Of a stretch of DNA of 64,000 nucleotides, positions 1-13,332 are shown piece by piece (within the stretch, counting starts at the first letter, position 1; every line of letters begins with the position of its first letter). Position numbers and translations under genes: made by a program. The notes under the pieces are model-generated. The model did no database searches and was not told where the DNA came from. It was given only the letters and a program-made list of their open reading frames with translations. Source of the stretch: Ceratorhiza oryzae-sativae (taxonomy: Eukaryota > Basidiomycota > Agaricomycetes > Cantharellales > Ceratobasidiaceae); contig JARWMV010000233.1 of assembly GCA_030998015.1 (NCBI GenBank), positions 372,001 through 436,000 on the forward strand. The letters run 5' to 3'.

Positions 1-265
1 TATCTGTAATCTTGATATCTTAACCCGTTCCCGTTCTCTCCAGTGTTTGTCTAAATAGTTTGCTCTCATGTAACCCATAATAATGGCACAGAGAAGAATA
101 GTACACCTGAGGGAGAACGAGGACCATCCACTCTATTGAATGAAAAAGGATGACATATATGCGCATTTGGTGTTCAAATTGAATAGACTTTATTCTAAGG
201 TGGCTATATCACATGGGTCCAACCAAACATTGTTTTCTAGCTCCTTAACAGATAGTCAAGCCCCT
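1..265. other. Downstream flank, no gene seen
   Basis: This stretch lies downstream of the minus-strand DUF6535 gene. I see no open frame with recognisable homology and no RNA gene. It probably holds the 3' untranslated region of that gene. Confidence 0.5.
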
Positions 266-3200
266 TCAAGCCAAATAAGAGGCCCACCGCCCCACAAGCC
301 GCACGAAGTCACTGTCCTTGACGGCCGGCTTAGTCGGCTCCCAGCTGTACATCTCTCTGGCCAGTGGCAGCCACATATTTATTAGAATAGCCCTTCGTTC
401 ATCGCCCGATGCGAGTTCGGTTATTTTACTTGCATCAAATCCTTCGGTCCCGATTCCCGCGTCCCGACAAAGATTGGGGTCCTCCTCATTGTTTGGCCGG
501 GTTATCACATTTACCGGGACTTCGATTAGTCTCCAAAGGTAACACATAACGTTGGGTGCGATGAAAATCCCAGCCTCGCCCAGCGAAAGGTGAACCAACC
601 TGTTAAACAGGGCAAAGTCCACAGCCTCGCCGAAAATAAGTCCGAGATCAGAGTGCGACATCTTACGCGAGCTAAGGTCTAGGACCTTTGCACAAGCTTG
701 ACGAAGCCCAGTATGCTTAGTAGCGCATAGTAGCTCCGTCACGGGGCGCATATGCTCTACCCGGAGACCCCCGGAACTGGCAGTAATGAGAGGCAGCAAA
801 ATTTGAACGACCTCAGCTTCACTGTACTGACTCGGTCCTTGTATCTCTTTGATATATTTCACTGCCGCACTTGCGGCCTCCTGTTTCAGACCGAATGTGG
901 TTGGAAGGGTATGGATGTGTGACTGCAAGAGGGTGATATCTCCAAGAATTTTTAGTCCAGCAATCATAGCAAATGTTTCGTCTTTGTTGAAACTGTACGT
1001 CTCGGCGCGCAACAGGCCGAACAACCCAAACGCGACTAGCGAGTGTGAGTGCTTGTAGCGCTGAGCCTTGTGGTAGTTATACACCTCGATTGCACGAGCT
1101 ACACAGGCATTGGCGGAGCGCGGACTCTTCCAGCCAGGGTATGGATTTATGAGCATCACAAAGACTACCAACGCGAGACCAACCGCATGCTGCAGCTCGA
1201 CGGAGGCACTGGCAGGGCCACTAGCGAGCTGAACAAGTAGCATGGCGACATCCTTATGGTTGTGACCATCATCTTGATCGATGCTATCAATCAGCCAGTG
1301 CGGGATGCTTTCAATTGCAAGCAGGAGTATGGGGATGCTTGATATGGAAAACGAGCCAACAAGGTCTTGGATCCTTCGGATAGTGACGGTTTTCAAATGT
1401 CTACCGTGTAGGGTATAAGCCTGTGACGGGTTTAGGTCCGCCTTACGGGATTGATATTCAGCGATGGCCCTTTGTATCCCGGAGGGTCCTTTAGTTTTGT
1501 CATTATAGAAGTGTACCAGCGGTGCCGTGATCGAGATAACAATAGCGGCTAGATCAATGTCTACCATAGGATCATCCAAGTGGAAAATCCTCGAAAGGAA
1601 CCTAATTTGTTCTCGAAAAATCAGTCTGGCGGTGGGATCGAAGTTCCAGGTTTACTTACTTCCAATAAAAGTCTAAAAGTGCCCTGTTAGGTCTGAAACG
1701 CAAGAATACCGAAAACATCTCGTTACTCCCCAGTGACCAATCATCGAATGGGAAACCACAGCTTGCGTCACTCCCTATCAGCCAAGACAAGGCACGAGTA
1801 TATAGTATCACCGAGTTAATTGTAGATGCGGCATTCAAATGGGGAGAATACGAGTTGGGATCGTCCACGAAGCAGCCATCCAGACGATTCACAAGAAGCT
1901 CAAGTACGTTATTTTCTATGAGCAATATACGTGGGAGTCCCCGGCATGCTCCTGCCAATGATTGGAGAGTAATGTTCACTAGCCGCTGGTCTTCACAATT
2001 CTGAACCAACCATAGCAGCATATGAGCAGTTATGTTGTCCATGGGAGTTTCGTCAGGCATAACCCGAGTAGGTGAATCATCTGTGTCAACACTTGTCGTT
2101 GAAGCATGTTTCCAAATGCTATAGGCCCATTGGGCTATATATGCGCGCCAAGCCAATACGAGCTTCTGGAGAGATTTGAATGTGCGCTTAGGTAGAGTTC
2201 GCAGTCCGGTTGTCTTGAGAAAGAGGGCTAGAGTAGTTCGAACTTGTTCAAGGGGTTTAGATAGTGGAGTCGAGAACGGGCAGTCATCGCAAACGAGCGG
2301 AAGGATCGTAGCTATGATATAGACCAGCACTGACGCTGCGGCGAGGGCAATCACGGGGCTTGCCACACGCAAGTCTAGATTCCATAGATGCAGTGAGAGC
2401 CCCACGGCGAAAAGTACTGACGGTACTGCGTTTGAGTTCAAGGGCGTGATATAAAATCTTCGAGGAAAGACTTACACAGAGCGAGATGCATCAACGCTGG
2501 TAGATACACAAATACGCTTTGCATGCCCCACCGCTCGATCCCTCTCCACTTGAGTTGCCTGCGCCGGCCTTGCTCGTACTTGGGACCCGTCCTCTTTGAC
2601 ATGAACGCGTTGCACCAACCCTTTGATAGCATAGCCATGAGCGATACGGCAACGCTGAGACCGAGCGACAGGAACCATAGTGCATTGATCGCTACGTTCA
2701 CTCCAGATGGTGAAAATTCTGAGGATGGTGATAGGGAAAGACTCGAATCATCTACATTTTGTCCGTTGGAAATGGCGGCCAGGGTGCGAGATATGGTCAA
2801 GAGAGTCTGGGCGGAGGCTTCCGCGGGATCGGGCTGGAGTTGATGAGAGCTCTCGATTACGAGACTATAGGTCTTCATTTGGAAGATATTCAGGCTTTCA
2901 CATGTGGTATACTCGAGATCCAACCACTCACGCCGTAGTGATAGCTGAAAACAGGGCTGCCTATGATAATATTTGAAGCATTTAGGTCAAGGTCGTCATG
3001 GCGGACAAAATCGGCGCACGAAGACTGAAAGAGCAAAAAGCAAGATAAGCGCCATGTACCAGATATAGGTAGAATCGAGACTCACTCAGCAAGACGTCCA
3101 GTGAGCTTTACTGTATTGTGAATTTTCTTCCTTTACTCTAATCCACGACTTACTCGTTCCACTCTTTCACCAACTCCTTGTCCGATCGGTCCGTCTCCTC

Positions 3201-3444
3201 CACGTATATGTCCCAAACCTGTGCATCCTTATCAAGCTCTTTGCCAAATGTAGGTTCGTGCCACTGAATTTTTGTTAGCAAGTTTTGAAAGGCCGCGCGA
3301 GCGACCAGGTAGATGCTTGATAGATGAGCCCACCTTGAAGTTGTTTATCCCGGCGCTCAACCCGGCTTGGTCTTGGTGTAGGGGAACCTGAGGGCCATCG
3401 TCGTCAATGTTGCCCTTACGAACGGAAGGCAGCATGAACGACAT
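266..3444 (-). CDS. DUF6535-domain membrane protein A (intact paralogue)
   Basis: This is a protein of unknown function with an N-terminal DUF6535 domain, a membrane-associated family common in Agaricomycetes. I model seven exons: 3334-3444, 3154-3263, 3086-3105 (20 nt), 2932-2956 (25 nt), 2476-2864, 1660-2425 and 266-1601. They sum to 2757 nt, an exact multiple of three, giving 918 aa. The start is the ATG at 3444. Seen in order: a soluble head with KELDKDAQVWDIYVEE, then SLDVLL and LFSAITTALVIESSHQLQPDP (first membrane helix and the family loop), INALWFLSLGLSV (second helix), the basic loop KYEQGRRRQLKWRGIERWGM, two further hydrophobic segments, and a long helical C-terminal region starting near ETPMDN that resembles no domain I know. 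Two paralogues follow on the same strand with the same exon plan but with broken frames, so this is the only copy here that looks functional. The family assignment is firm; the function is unknown. Confidence 0.8.
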
Positions 3445-4810
3445 GGGCAATTATATGACACAGAGTAGCGCTTTACACGATTACAGATTTCTCTTAGGAT
3501 GCGAGTGTATTGTGGAGGGCACAACAGGGGTGAGCTGCTTCAGGCGCCAGTCTGGGGGTGTTATGTAATCCGTCGCGCTCCGGATCTTCATCCTCACCAG
3601 ACAAGCATAGCGGACTCTACGATAGTGGCGTGGGCAATTTGGGCCTGCGAATTTTCCTCAACTAGAGGCTGGACCATATCTAGATACTGGCTAGGAGCCT
3701 GCAGTCACAACTGTTGAGACAGGCGGCGTTCTCCGTCCCAACGGCTCGCACCTTCATCAGCTCTTGGTCGAGATTCCCCTTGCCGAGTTTGAATGGAGTA
3801 ATTTATAAATTACCAATATACCGTTTGCTGGCGTACACCCTCAAACCTGCTTTCTGATCACAAGGGGTCCTGATCGAACTTGGCTTGCATCTCTGGGCTT
3901 GCTACCGAGAGGCGCTTAACTACGCAATCTTAAAGCCCGGTTCGACCGCGCCCGCGCTGTTACCTGTCACGTAGCTGATGCTGAGAGGTGTAGTTCTCGT
4001 AATACATGGGTAATTAACCCCGTATGGATCTCTCGGTGACGACGAACGTGGGAAGGGCGATTAGACCAAAATCACTGCCTCATTTGCTATCAATTCACCA
4101 GGTTCCAATTCTGGCATGGCCTTTGCCATATACTATGGGCAACCATTGTGTTTAACCTTTACCGGTGTTGGATTCTTGCTTTGGTGTTCCTGCCGGTGCT
4201 CTATCTTCGACGACCCAAGGTCAATAGGCAGCTCGTATAGACTATTAAACGAAAGCCGTGGTGCCCATACGGTCGGACCAGCACCGCCCTCCGTTATGCC
4301 TTTGTCAAGCTTCACGGTGAACCGGAATCGTGTTGAAATGACTATCAATGCATCAAGTCGTGGCCATCAATGGGCCGAAATTTGCTCATCAAATGAGACA
4401 TAAGGCTGTGTTGAACTCCCCAGTACCTATAGGCCTTCCACTATTCCTAAATATTTCGGCAGGAGGCGGGGGGGGGGGACCCCAACAACTAGAGGACATT
4501 AAATGTGCTCACCATTGGCCATATCGGTTTTCATAAATTTCGAGTTCAACAGCCCTTGCACTTATCGGCTCTCCCGGCTATTGGCAGACTGAAGCATCCC
4601 ACCGACCTACGCATACACATCAGACAGGATCAAATTGCGCAGCACTTCGGATTCGAAGCCCCTAGCCGGTTTGATGGAAGTTGATAGTCGAGCCTCGTGA
4701 CCGAGAGCTTGCCCGAGACCGCCACTCCCTCGCGAACATTTTTTCTTTTGAACTGGAACATAAAACGCGGAGTGACCCGCCATTTCGTTCTCCGCAACAT
4801 ATCTCGAAAC
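3445..4810. other. Intergenic, no recognisable gene
   Basis: This 1.37 kb stretch separates two divergent starts: the DUF6535 gene on the minus strand and the GH16 gene on the plus strand. It therefore holds both promoters. Only short random-looking frames are present. A ten-base G run occurs near 4469. A GGTTCGA sequence near 3939 resembles a polymerase III B box, but no tRNA folds around it. Confidence 0.5.
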
Positions 4811-5957
4811 ATGATTCGTTCGCTACTGTTGACTCCTCTCATCATCGCTTCTACTTATGCGGCTACTTGTCCCTGCGGGTACAAGGATTCTACGGGGGCT
4901 GTCTGGGTAAGTTGATTACTGAAGGATGTAGGACCCAGACTCACCCCACGCAGAGAGAATCATTCGTCTCAGACTTTACTACTGGGTGGAACACGGCCCT
5001 GAGCCAAAACTTTTTAACGGCTACTTGGCCAGAGACTCACGAAAATGTTCCGTACACAATCTCGTACACCGCAGCGAACGTGTACGGGTACAACGATGGC
5101 CTTGGAATGAAGACCTCCGCCTTTCCCGCAGGATCCAGCGGACCGGTGAAAACGGCAGAAATCCAAAGTCTCCGGACCGATATGCTATATGGAACTTTTA
5201 GGATGCGCGCGACCGTTCCTTCCGTACGTTTGCTTTTAAATATCATAAGCCAGACCCGTCCTTGATGCGACTCATCCTAGGTACCCGGTGTATGCTTTGG
5301 ATTCTTCACTTACAAGTCTAATACTCAAGAGGCCGACATCGGTATGTGTTCTGCCGTTTTGGGTTCGTTTTCGATCTCATCAATCCCAACCAGAGTTTTT
5401 GAGCTCGGACACGGACTACTACCAAAGGGTTCATCACACCAACCAGCCTGGGTTGGTAAATGGAGATACCGACCCCAACGCCGCCAAGGAGGTCGTTATT
5501 CCCGGTGCTGATTTTACGTGAGTATCTTATCCTAACCGTAACTTGCCCCTCACTTTGGTTCGACAGAGCGTTTCACGAGCACCGCCTGGACTGGCTACCT
5601 GGCTCTTCTAAGTACTACTATGATGGAGCGCTGAAATCTGTAAGATTTTTATGATACTCCCTAATAAACGATATGCTCAACGAGGTTTCTAGACCGTATC
5701 CAAGAACTCGCCGACAGTCGCCTCTCCTCTCTTGGCTAATGTCTGGTCCGACGGAGGGAGCTGGAGCAGGGGACCCCCAACGCAAGATGCCATCGCTACG
5801 ATCTACTACATCAAAGTCAGTATTTTCCCAGCTTGCGAAAAACTTGGATAATGATAACATTTTCTCTTAGGCTTATTTCAATTCTACCTCATTCACCGCG
5901 GCCCAGTTCAACTCCCAGTGCGCAGCGGCCACAAGCAAGACGCCTTGTTCTATCTAA
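4811..5957 (+). CDS. Secreted GH16-family glycoside hydrolase
   Basis: Predicted extracellular beta-glucan hydrolase or transglycosylase of family GH16 (concanavalin A-like fold). Seven exons give exactly 834 nt, 277 aa: 4811-4906, 4954-5223, 5281-5341, 5394-5517, 5567-5639, 5693-5815 and 5871-5957. Residues 1-18 (MIRSLLLTPLIIASTYAA) are a typical signal peptide, followed by a Cys pair. Splicing exon 3 to exon 4 rebuilds the catalytic signature EADIEF, which carries the ExDxxE-type nucleophile, aspartate and acid/base residues of GH16. The tail has NVWSDGGSWSRG and ATIYYIKAYFNS, usual for fungal members of this family. Length is normal for a compact GH16 enzyme without a carbohydrate-binding module. 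The substrate cannot be told from sequence: cell-wall remodelling or plant mixed-linkage glucan are both possible. The gene sits alone between DUF6535 genes, with no linked carbohydrate gene. Confidence 0.85.
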
Positions 5958-6496
5958 ATCTTCCAAAGTGGATTGAGTGGGGCATATGAGCCAATGGCCA
6001 GACTTTGCTTGACGAGTCTAATTCATGCATACATACGTATCCGTGCGAGTTGTTGCCGTAAACGAATTTTAATGTGGTGTTCTGTGAGGCGACCGAAGAA
6101 CTAAGATTACATCCTGAGCAGTGAAACCGGTCCTAGATGGTACAATGTTTTGAGTATGAACACGAGAATAATGTGAGGAAAAGACGACTCTGGCGGTTAG
6201 CGGGGGAAACCCTTCAAACGAATCGAGGTAATTTAAGGCATAGCGTAACATTGTATAAAAGCTGTAAGTTCTTTAATATTATAGGTCTCTACACCGGTCC
6301 CAAGCACTCAAGACGTGGATAGATTCACGAATGATATCATTAAAAAGATTCATTATCAGAGGAGAGATAAAACTATTAAGTGATCATTACTCCTAGAAAT
6401 AAAATGAGTTGGGACGCTTGAGTTGATCTTTATTCTGGAACCGTCAAAACCGCGCCACACTTTGGGGAAATGACTATGCTCAACCTCCTGTTTTAT
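5958..6496. other. Convergent 3' spacer, no gene seen
   Basis: This 540 bp A+T-rich spacer lies between the ends of the GH16 gene and the second DUF6535 copy. It probably contains both 3' untranslated regions. I see no coding or RNA feature. Confidence 0.5.
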
Positions 6497-9400
6497 TTAA
6501 TCCACAATGCTTCTCACGGACCTCAGGCATTGCAGATTCAATTCATTCAACTTTGTGTGCCATAGTTCTCCGTCTTGCAGTTCGCTCGAATAAGGGGCTA
6601 CACGCCTTGTTTGATTGCCATCCAAAGACATAAGCATTGCCTGGAGTATGCCACTCGTGATAATAGCCTCTGCACCGGATTCATGTACACTGAGCCTTGT
6701 GAGAAGGGGGTACCATTTGTGCGCGAGCCCAGTTTCGTATATGTGTTGAGGGAAAGGGGGAAGGTTAGGCATCGTCCGCCTCAGAGCAGCATGCGCCGTT
6801 GCACAGAGGACCCGAGCTAATTGTGTTCTCGTACGATCGCACGGTACATCCGGAGAGAATGTGTATCTTGTTGTCCAGCTTCGTCTCAAATTCATACGCG
6901 TTTCTTCTTGGATCAAACATTCCGTCACCTTCCACAGGTACAACATTGCAGAGGTGGCGATGCGCGGATCTCCGTTCTTCAATGAGATCTCCAGCAATTT
7001 GTCCAGCAGTTCGGGTTGTGCGAAAACGTCCAAATCATTGACCAAGTAAGGATCGGAGTCTTGCAACAATTGGCCGAGGTCTAGGATCTGAAAACAAACA
7101 CTCCGAAGAGCGGCATGTCTTCTGCCATGCAAATCGCAAGCTAGTGATATCACTTGTGCAAAGGCTTCGCCTTCAGAGAGTGTGATGGTTGAAGAGAGGG
7201 GATCGAGGATTTTGGTAACCACGCTTTCGCTATAATGGGACCTGCTTTCCTTCGCAGCTCGAATGTGCTGCAGGGCTACCTGGCCGCACTGGTGTCGAAT
7301 GGTGAAGGCCTCGGGAAGGGTATGGATACTCCGAGACGCACTAGTGAGATATTTGACTCGTTCTAGGGTCTTGCTGATAGCAACGATCTGATCGTCATCG
7401 AACATATGTCTTTCCAGCACCCCCATCAGTCCTAGCAGACCAAACGCCACAAGTGATTGTGATTCTTCGTATCGGTGGGCCGTGTGGTAACCGTAAACAT
7501 CAATCAGACGAGCTTGAACGCCCTCGAAGTTGCTTTCATACCGCTCCCAGCCGGGGTATGATGTATGCAAGATCATCGCCGCAATCGTCAAGGAAAGGCC
7601 AATAGCGTGCTGAAACTCGACCGCAGCACAAGCGGAAGTGCTCAGTAGCTCGACAAGCAGCATGATAGAGTAGCACCGGCTATTATTATCCATGTGGACA
7701 GCATTCGATCATCCAGTGTGGGGTAGCCTGCAATATGCATAGCAGGGCACCACCATGTAACGTCGCGGTTTGATCGATATGCCGCTGGATCAGCTGGGTG
7801 CTCAGTTTTTGAGCCTCCATAGGACTGTACCAACCGAGTGGAGTTTCCGCCCACGACCCCACCCGCATGGGTCTTTGAGATCCGTCGTAGTAGTGTGCAG
7901 TGGGGATCACTATGGAGGCCACAATCGCAGCGAGGTGAGGATCGACCATCACAAGCTCAGTCGATTTCAGCAAGTAGAGGTAACCGCGGAATCTGACGAG
8001 AAATTCTCTTAGCGTTACATAGATTATGAGCTTTATGACATACAAACCTTCGGAAGAACTCTCCAAGCGTAGCATTGGGCATCTGTGCAGAATACCCACG
8101 ATATTTCTTGTTGCTTCGGTACGACCAACGATCGAATCCCAAACCATAATCCCAGTCGCTTGCTGACAACCACAAGAAAGCTCGAGTATACAGCAGGGCT
8201 TTTGTCAACAGGTGAGGGTTGAGGCGAACATCTGAAAGGCTGGGATCTTCTCCGAAGCAGCTGCTCAAGCGGTCTGAAATAAGCTCGAGGGCATGGGCCG
8301 CTACAAGTGGGGCGCGGGGCAATTCACGACATCCTCCAGCGATAGAAAGGAGCATTGTATCAACCAACCGCTCGTCCTCGCAGTGTACAATCAACCAGCG
8401 AAGCATGTGACAAGATACTTCATCCATAGGAACCTCCCCAGCATAGGCCAATGCAAGACTCCCGTTGCTAGCGGGTTCAGGCGAGTAGCGGGACTTGGAG
8501 CTGTTGTGATTTGTACCATTTCCGTACCCCCGGTGTAGCGAATTGAGTATACTGGGTTGGACCGTAACAGGACCCTAGAAAGTTTGAACCATATCTGAAC
8601 TATCGCCTTGGGCAATTTCGCTGGTCGTCCAAATGTGTCTGCCAGCAGTTGCCCAAACCTTTGGGAAGATTTAACTAACGCAAAGAGTTGTTCACGAAGG
8701 CGCAAAGGGGCGAATAGTTCAGAGAAAGGTGTGGAGTATGGACAATTGTCATATATGTGGGGGATAATTGTGGCCGCGATATACAACAACACGGAAATTC
8801 CGCCGAGCGCGACTATCGGAATCGCCACCAGGATGTTTATCGTCCATAGATATAGGGCTAGCCCAACGCCAAAAAGCACTGAAATGGGACCGCTGTTAGT
8901 ACAGGATTTGTTCGTGCAGTCATTGCGCAACATACAGATAGCCAGATGCATTACCGTTGGGAGGTAGACGAACATGCGTCGCATCCCCCAAGACTCGATT
9001 CCATCCCATTTAATCTGTCTGCGGCGACCTTGTTCGTACTTCTCGCCAATCCTATTCGCTATAAACTCATTGCACCAGCCTTTTGATAGCATCGCCGCCA
9101 GGGATACGACACGCTGAGGCCAAGGGACACGAACCACAGCGCATTAGTCAGGACGATTGAGCGATTTGCTGGCGATTTTGGAAAGGGAGTCGGTTCACAA
9201 CGTAATCCACTGGCTTTCCTTCATTAGAGGCTTTGAGCAGGATTTCGGATATAGCCGTAGCTCTTGCACAATCGGGTCAGGTTGAAGTTGATTTGCGCTT
9301 TCGATTACAAGTCTATATGCGGAACGCAGATGTTTCGGGTCAATTTCCTGAATCCACGGATTGCATTCCAGCTGCTCACGAGATCGTGATGGCGGAGAAC

Positions 9401-9889
9401 AGAGCTGCCTATGTACCAGTGTCGCACTGGTTAATCAGTGGCACGGCCTAGACGGGCGAAGTATACTAACAAAAACTGAGGCAGCGCTGAATCAGTCTAA
9501 TGGATAGTCCAGTTTTATGACTGTATGCTTACCAAGTAGTACGTCCAACGAGCTGGGCAGTGATATGAATTAGAGAACACTGTCGTCCCTCAACTGGAGT
9601 CGAGTGCTTACTCGGTCCATTCCTTCATCATTTCCTTGTCATATCGCTCGGTCTCATCGACGTATATTTCCCAGACCTGCGCATCTCTATCTAGCTCTTT
9701 CCCAAACATGGGTTCCCGCCACTGTTATAATCGTATGATCCAATCTGCATCATTTGCCATCGAATGAACGACCAGGTTGGCACGTACCTTGAAGGCTGTC
9801 ACGCCAGTGCATTTACACCCCTGACACTCCTCGTGTGTTGCTTCGCCACCCATCAATAGACGGGTTGATTTCCGGCTTGGGGGTAGCAT
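6497..9889 (-). pseudogene. DUF6535-domain paralogue B, frame-broken
   Basis: Second DUF6535 copy. Its first exons are well preserved: 9788-9889 (ATG at 9889), 9612-9721 (110 nt, same length as in the other copies, with GKELDRDAQVWEIYVDE) and then a 20 nt exon encoding SLDVLL. The family landmarks QLQPDP, NALWFVSLGLSV, KYEQGRRRQIKWDGIESWGM, MDEVSCHMLRWL and FQHAIGL can all be read, but in different frames. I count at least five breaks: near 9290 (after QPDP), near 9190, near 9104-9113 inside the second hydrophobic segment, near 8440-8460 before MDEVSCHML, and near 7690. Four of them fit loss of one base; the last needs a gain of one or loss of two. No GT-AG intron I could place repairs them. 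It is most simply a decaying pseudogene; sequence error is the alternative, although five events in one gene make that less likely. Confidence 0.7.
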
Positions 9890-12800
9890 TGATATCTCGC
9901 TATACTTAAATTATAAGAAAACCTGGGCATAAGGTGTAGATGCGGTATCGAGGGGGCAGAGGGGGTTTTAAGGTACTCTGGGGCGCTCGAGTGGCTAAGA
10001 CAGACTACGCCCTTGTGATGCTAAGCTCGTAGTCCTGAGCGCCGCCGGGCTGCTTTAAATCGACCACGCGACTAGGTATCACGTAGGATATCCAGCCAGC
10101 TGTCGCTGAGTTGGTCCCAAATCATCAGTTGGCAAAGGGTCAACTCAGAGGAATGGTAAATCGAAACACCCCCCCGGCTTAGTTCGGATCCCCTGCAATG
10201 AGTAGACTATCGTGCGGTATAGTATATTCGCTGAATAGGTAGAGCCTAGACCTAAGCAGCTGTAGCTTATGGTAGCCCAGCGCGTGGCGGCCATGCAGTT
10301 CATGGATATCCTATTAAGCACACTTCGACTAGACGCATGTCCGAGCGATTGGATAGTTGAGCAAGGCCCAACAACGTGTGTGTGCTGAGTCATCCCGAAA
10401 AAGCTCAAGGGTGGCCACGCTGTGATGAGGCTATGGTGCTCCAATCCCAGCGTCACCCGAGCTATTCATGGGACCTTCTAATTTTTAGGTACTGTATACT
10501 GACATCAGATGAGTATGTGGCAGAACAGGATAGAAGGAAAAGCCTCAACAATGCGTCCCTTGAAAGCCTGTTAAACGTGGGCTCCTACCATAACCTCGTT
10601 TTATTCCTTCCACTATCGGCAAGTCGGTGTAATGATGGTTCGCAACGACTAGTAGCGAATGAACCACTAGCATTGCCTCTTGGATCATCCATCCAGATGC
10701 CCAATTCTCCGTTGAATAGAAGTTGCGGGGGTTAAACAAGACCGTCGAAAGATTTCGGCCACGAGGTCGGGATCATCGTGCGAGCTCCTAAACTAATACC
10801 GACCCATAGCAATAGCTGTTGTGAAATTAAATGGGCCAAAGAGCCGGAATCGATATTATTCACGAGGGTCATGACCTTGACAATCTGGGTGGCGTCACCC
10901 ATGTCCGGCTGCGGTTGTTATATTCGGTTCTATTCATGTAAACGACCTTGCACCAAAGCTCTATAGGTTTCCATAGACAGCACAGGTAGATAAGCAGGCG
11001 CTGAACCGACTACAAGGTTCGTCTATGTGGGATGCAAAGCAGCCTGGCCTGTCGCATCTGGCTTGCGTATCTCATTTGCCGAATCCGTGGACACTGAGCT
11101 TACTAGACTTGCCCTCTCGTCACGGTTGTGATTTCCCACAGCTTCAAGACGATAGAAAGCGTTAAGGGGACTGAGCTTCATACATAACTCCAATGAAGGA
11201 ACGCGAATTGGAAGTCGAATGTGCGAACAGTTGAGGGAGACGCGACTCGAGAAGTGCAAATATGGTAACATCCTCAAAATTCCTCTGGAACGCCTAGTAC
11301 TCTAATTAATCAGTTGGGCGCACTTGGAAGGTTGCAATGTGTTGAACATCGGGAGCGGCAAAACGCCACCGACGCATAGATCCACGGCTAGGCCCAAAAG
11401 TAAGGTCGAATAATTTATTCTGTGTATCATGTAGGAACATTTTCCAGTTCAGGTGGCCACGCTCAGAGGCAAACGAGGCGCCCCAGACTCGGACTAGCAA
11501 GAAGCAATTTAGTCTAGAACGTGACAGTCCATAGTTGTAGACTACAAGCCATGTGGTCGAGCACGTTGACGTGACCCATGAGCCGAGTCTGAGCGATTGA
11601 AACAAGTTTGGCAGGTTCAAGCCGTGGGAAAGCTCAGTTGACTCAGCCCGCCGACGACGATAGCCGGAAAATGAACATTATAGCTCCGCAACCTACCAGA
11701 AACGAGCCATTAAATTGGGGCAATTCAGACGCCCGTGCCGCAGACAAGGTTGAAGTTGCGTGCCCGTTTTTCACTCTGCTAAAATATTTGGTGGGCCGGC
11801 ATGCGCCATTTCGCGCCTCAAGCGCCATTAGATCGGGCAGTGAGATTAGCAACTATTTGACCCGCTAGTTGGATAGGGTTCGGCATGACAATCGCCCTGT
11901 TCATAAGTAGCCCACTTGTTGTATACGGTTTTGGTCGGAGGCGCTATCAGAAAATGACCGTGGATCACCCTCGCAGATCGGGAATCCCTCAACCCAACGA
12001 ATGATATTTGTCAACTCCAGGGTAATCCTTGACTAGATCTCAAAGAGGTCACCTTTTCTCGACAGTTCCTGACTTGGGGATGGTGTGGGCTTATGTAAAA
12101 CTTCGTGCGACCCTCTTGGCTGTCAAACTCGAGGTAGCGAGCATGCGACATGGTGGTCAAGTGAAATCTCTCTCGCGCGTAAGATTTCTACCATGGCGTG
12201 TAAACGCATCGGTACGAATGACATGACTACATGCGCACAGCCACGTGTGACATCCAATGCTGGTGACGTCGGCAAGGCGTTTGCGCATCGGTGCCAAATC
12301 ATGGCCCAAGTGCAGACTCTTCAGATACCCAAGTTGGCACCGCTACGATGCCCTGTAAGGAGTAAGCGTTAACTACCGTGTCTGTGCGGCGTGTCTATCC
12401 ATGGCCGTTCGGTATGAGAAATTGGCTGCGACGGGAGACTTGAATACTTCCAGGGCATATGGTAAAGGGAAGTAGAACGGTAAGTCGTTTGTCGTGGCTG
12501 GGAAATGTGCACGAGGGCGATGCGAGCGTGGTCACCAAGTCTTGTGAGATCTTGCTCTCATGGCTCACCTTGTTTGTGAGTATCGAGACGTGAAGCTGGG
12601 AGGCGGATTCCAAGCGACCGAATAGTGCATTGGTTACGGCGGTCTTGCTACTGGATGCTGAGGTGCAGGGGCGTCAGTACGGCTTTCGCTGTGATGCTCC
12701 TCGGTCACATCTGGTCGAGTTTCAGAAGCGAGGCTTCGCTGGGGTGGTCAAATCGATGAGGTGATCAAATAGGTCCGGAATGACTTGTGACCAGAAGATG

Positions 12801-13332
12801 CTTGGCTTAGTTATCGGTCCGGGAGGGGTGTTACGTAACCTCGTCAGCCCAGCATCAAATAAAGCATGGATTCAAGCATAGCGAACTTTGTAATGCAAGT
12901 GTCTGCGGCGGGAAGGAAAGCAATATCCGCGGGCCTCCGGCTGGTAGATCAGAAACTCGGGGGATTGGTCCATCGCGGTACTTGATTTGTAGTATTTCTA
13001 CCAGTGCATCCATATATCTGGCGCGGTACCTTACGCGTTTGATGAAAGCTCGTTGGACCGCATGAGACTGCGTATGTATAGGGTCCATAAAAATGTGGGA
13101 AACGGCCTGGGGCGGTGTTGCATTTATAATTAGTGTGATCGCATGGAAATTGCAGACAACCAAAGTTTAGGGAAGTGTTCTGTACCCCAATGGGAGCTGT
13201 GGCCGATATTCCAATTTTAGTAAATACTAACAAAAAGATTATATCACTATGATCAGAGCACTGTTGGAATGTAACAGGTCGTATCACAACAATATGACAC
13301 AGAAGCAGGTGCATATAAACTAATTTTTGGAT
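9890..13332. other. 3.4 kb stretch without a recognisable gene
   Basis: This is the longest stretch in the window without a gene I can identify. It lies between the start of DUF6535 copy B and the end of copy C. All open frames are short, under about 125 codons, and none shows a domain, a repeat or a splice pattern I recognise. I found no long terminal repeats, transposase or reverse transcriptase motifs by eye. It may be a decayed gene or transposon remnant, but nothing in the sequence shows which. Confidence 0.4.

Noticed and set aside
3890..3970. Possible tRNA or tRNA-derived repeat with a GGTTCGA box
   Set aside because: The B-box-like GGTTCGACCG is present, but no acceptor stem pairs and the anticodon arm does not fold with a seven-base loop.
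9985..10065. Possible tRNA (Leu/Ser type) with CTCGAGTGGCTAAG
   Set aside because: The A-box resembles a tRNA, but no T-arm follows and the ends do not pair.
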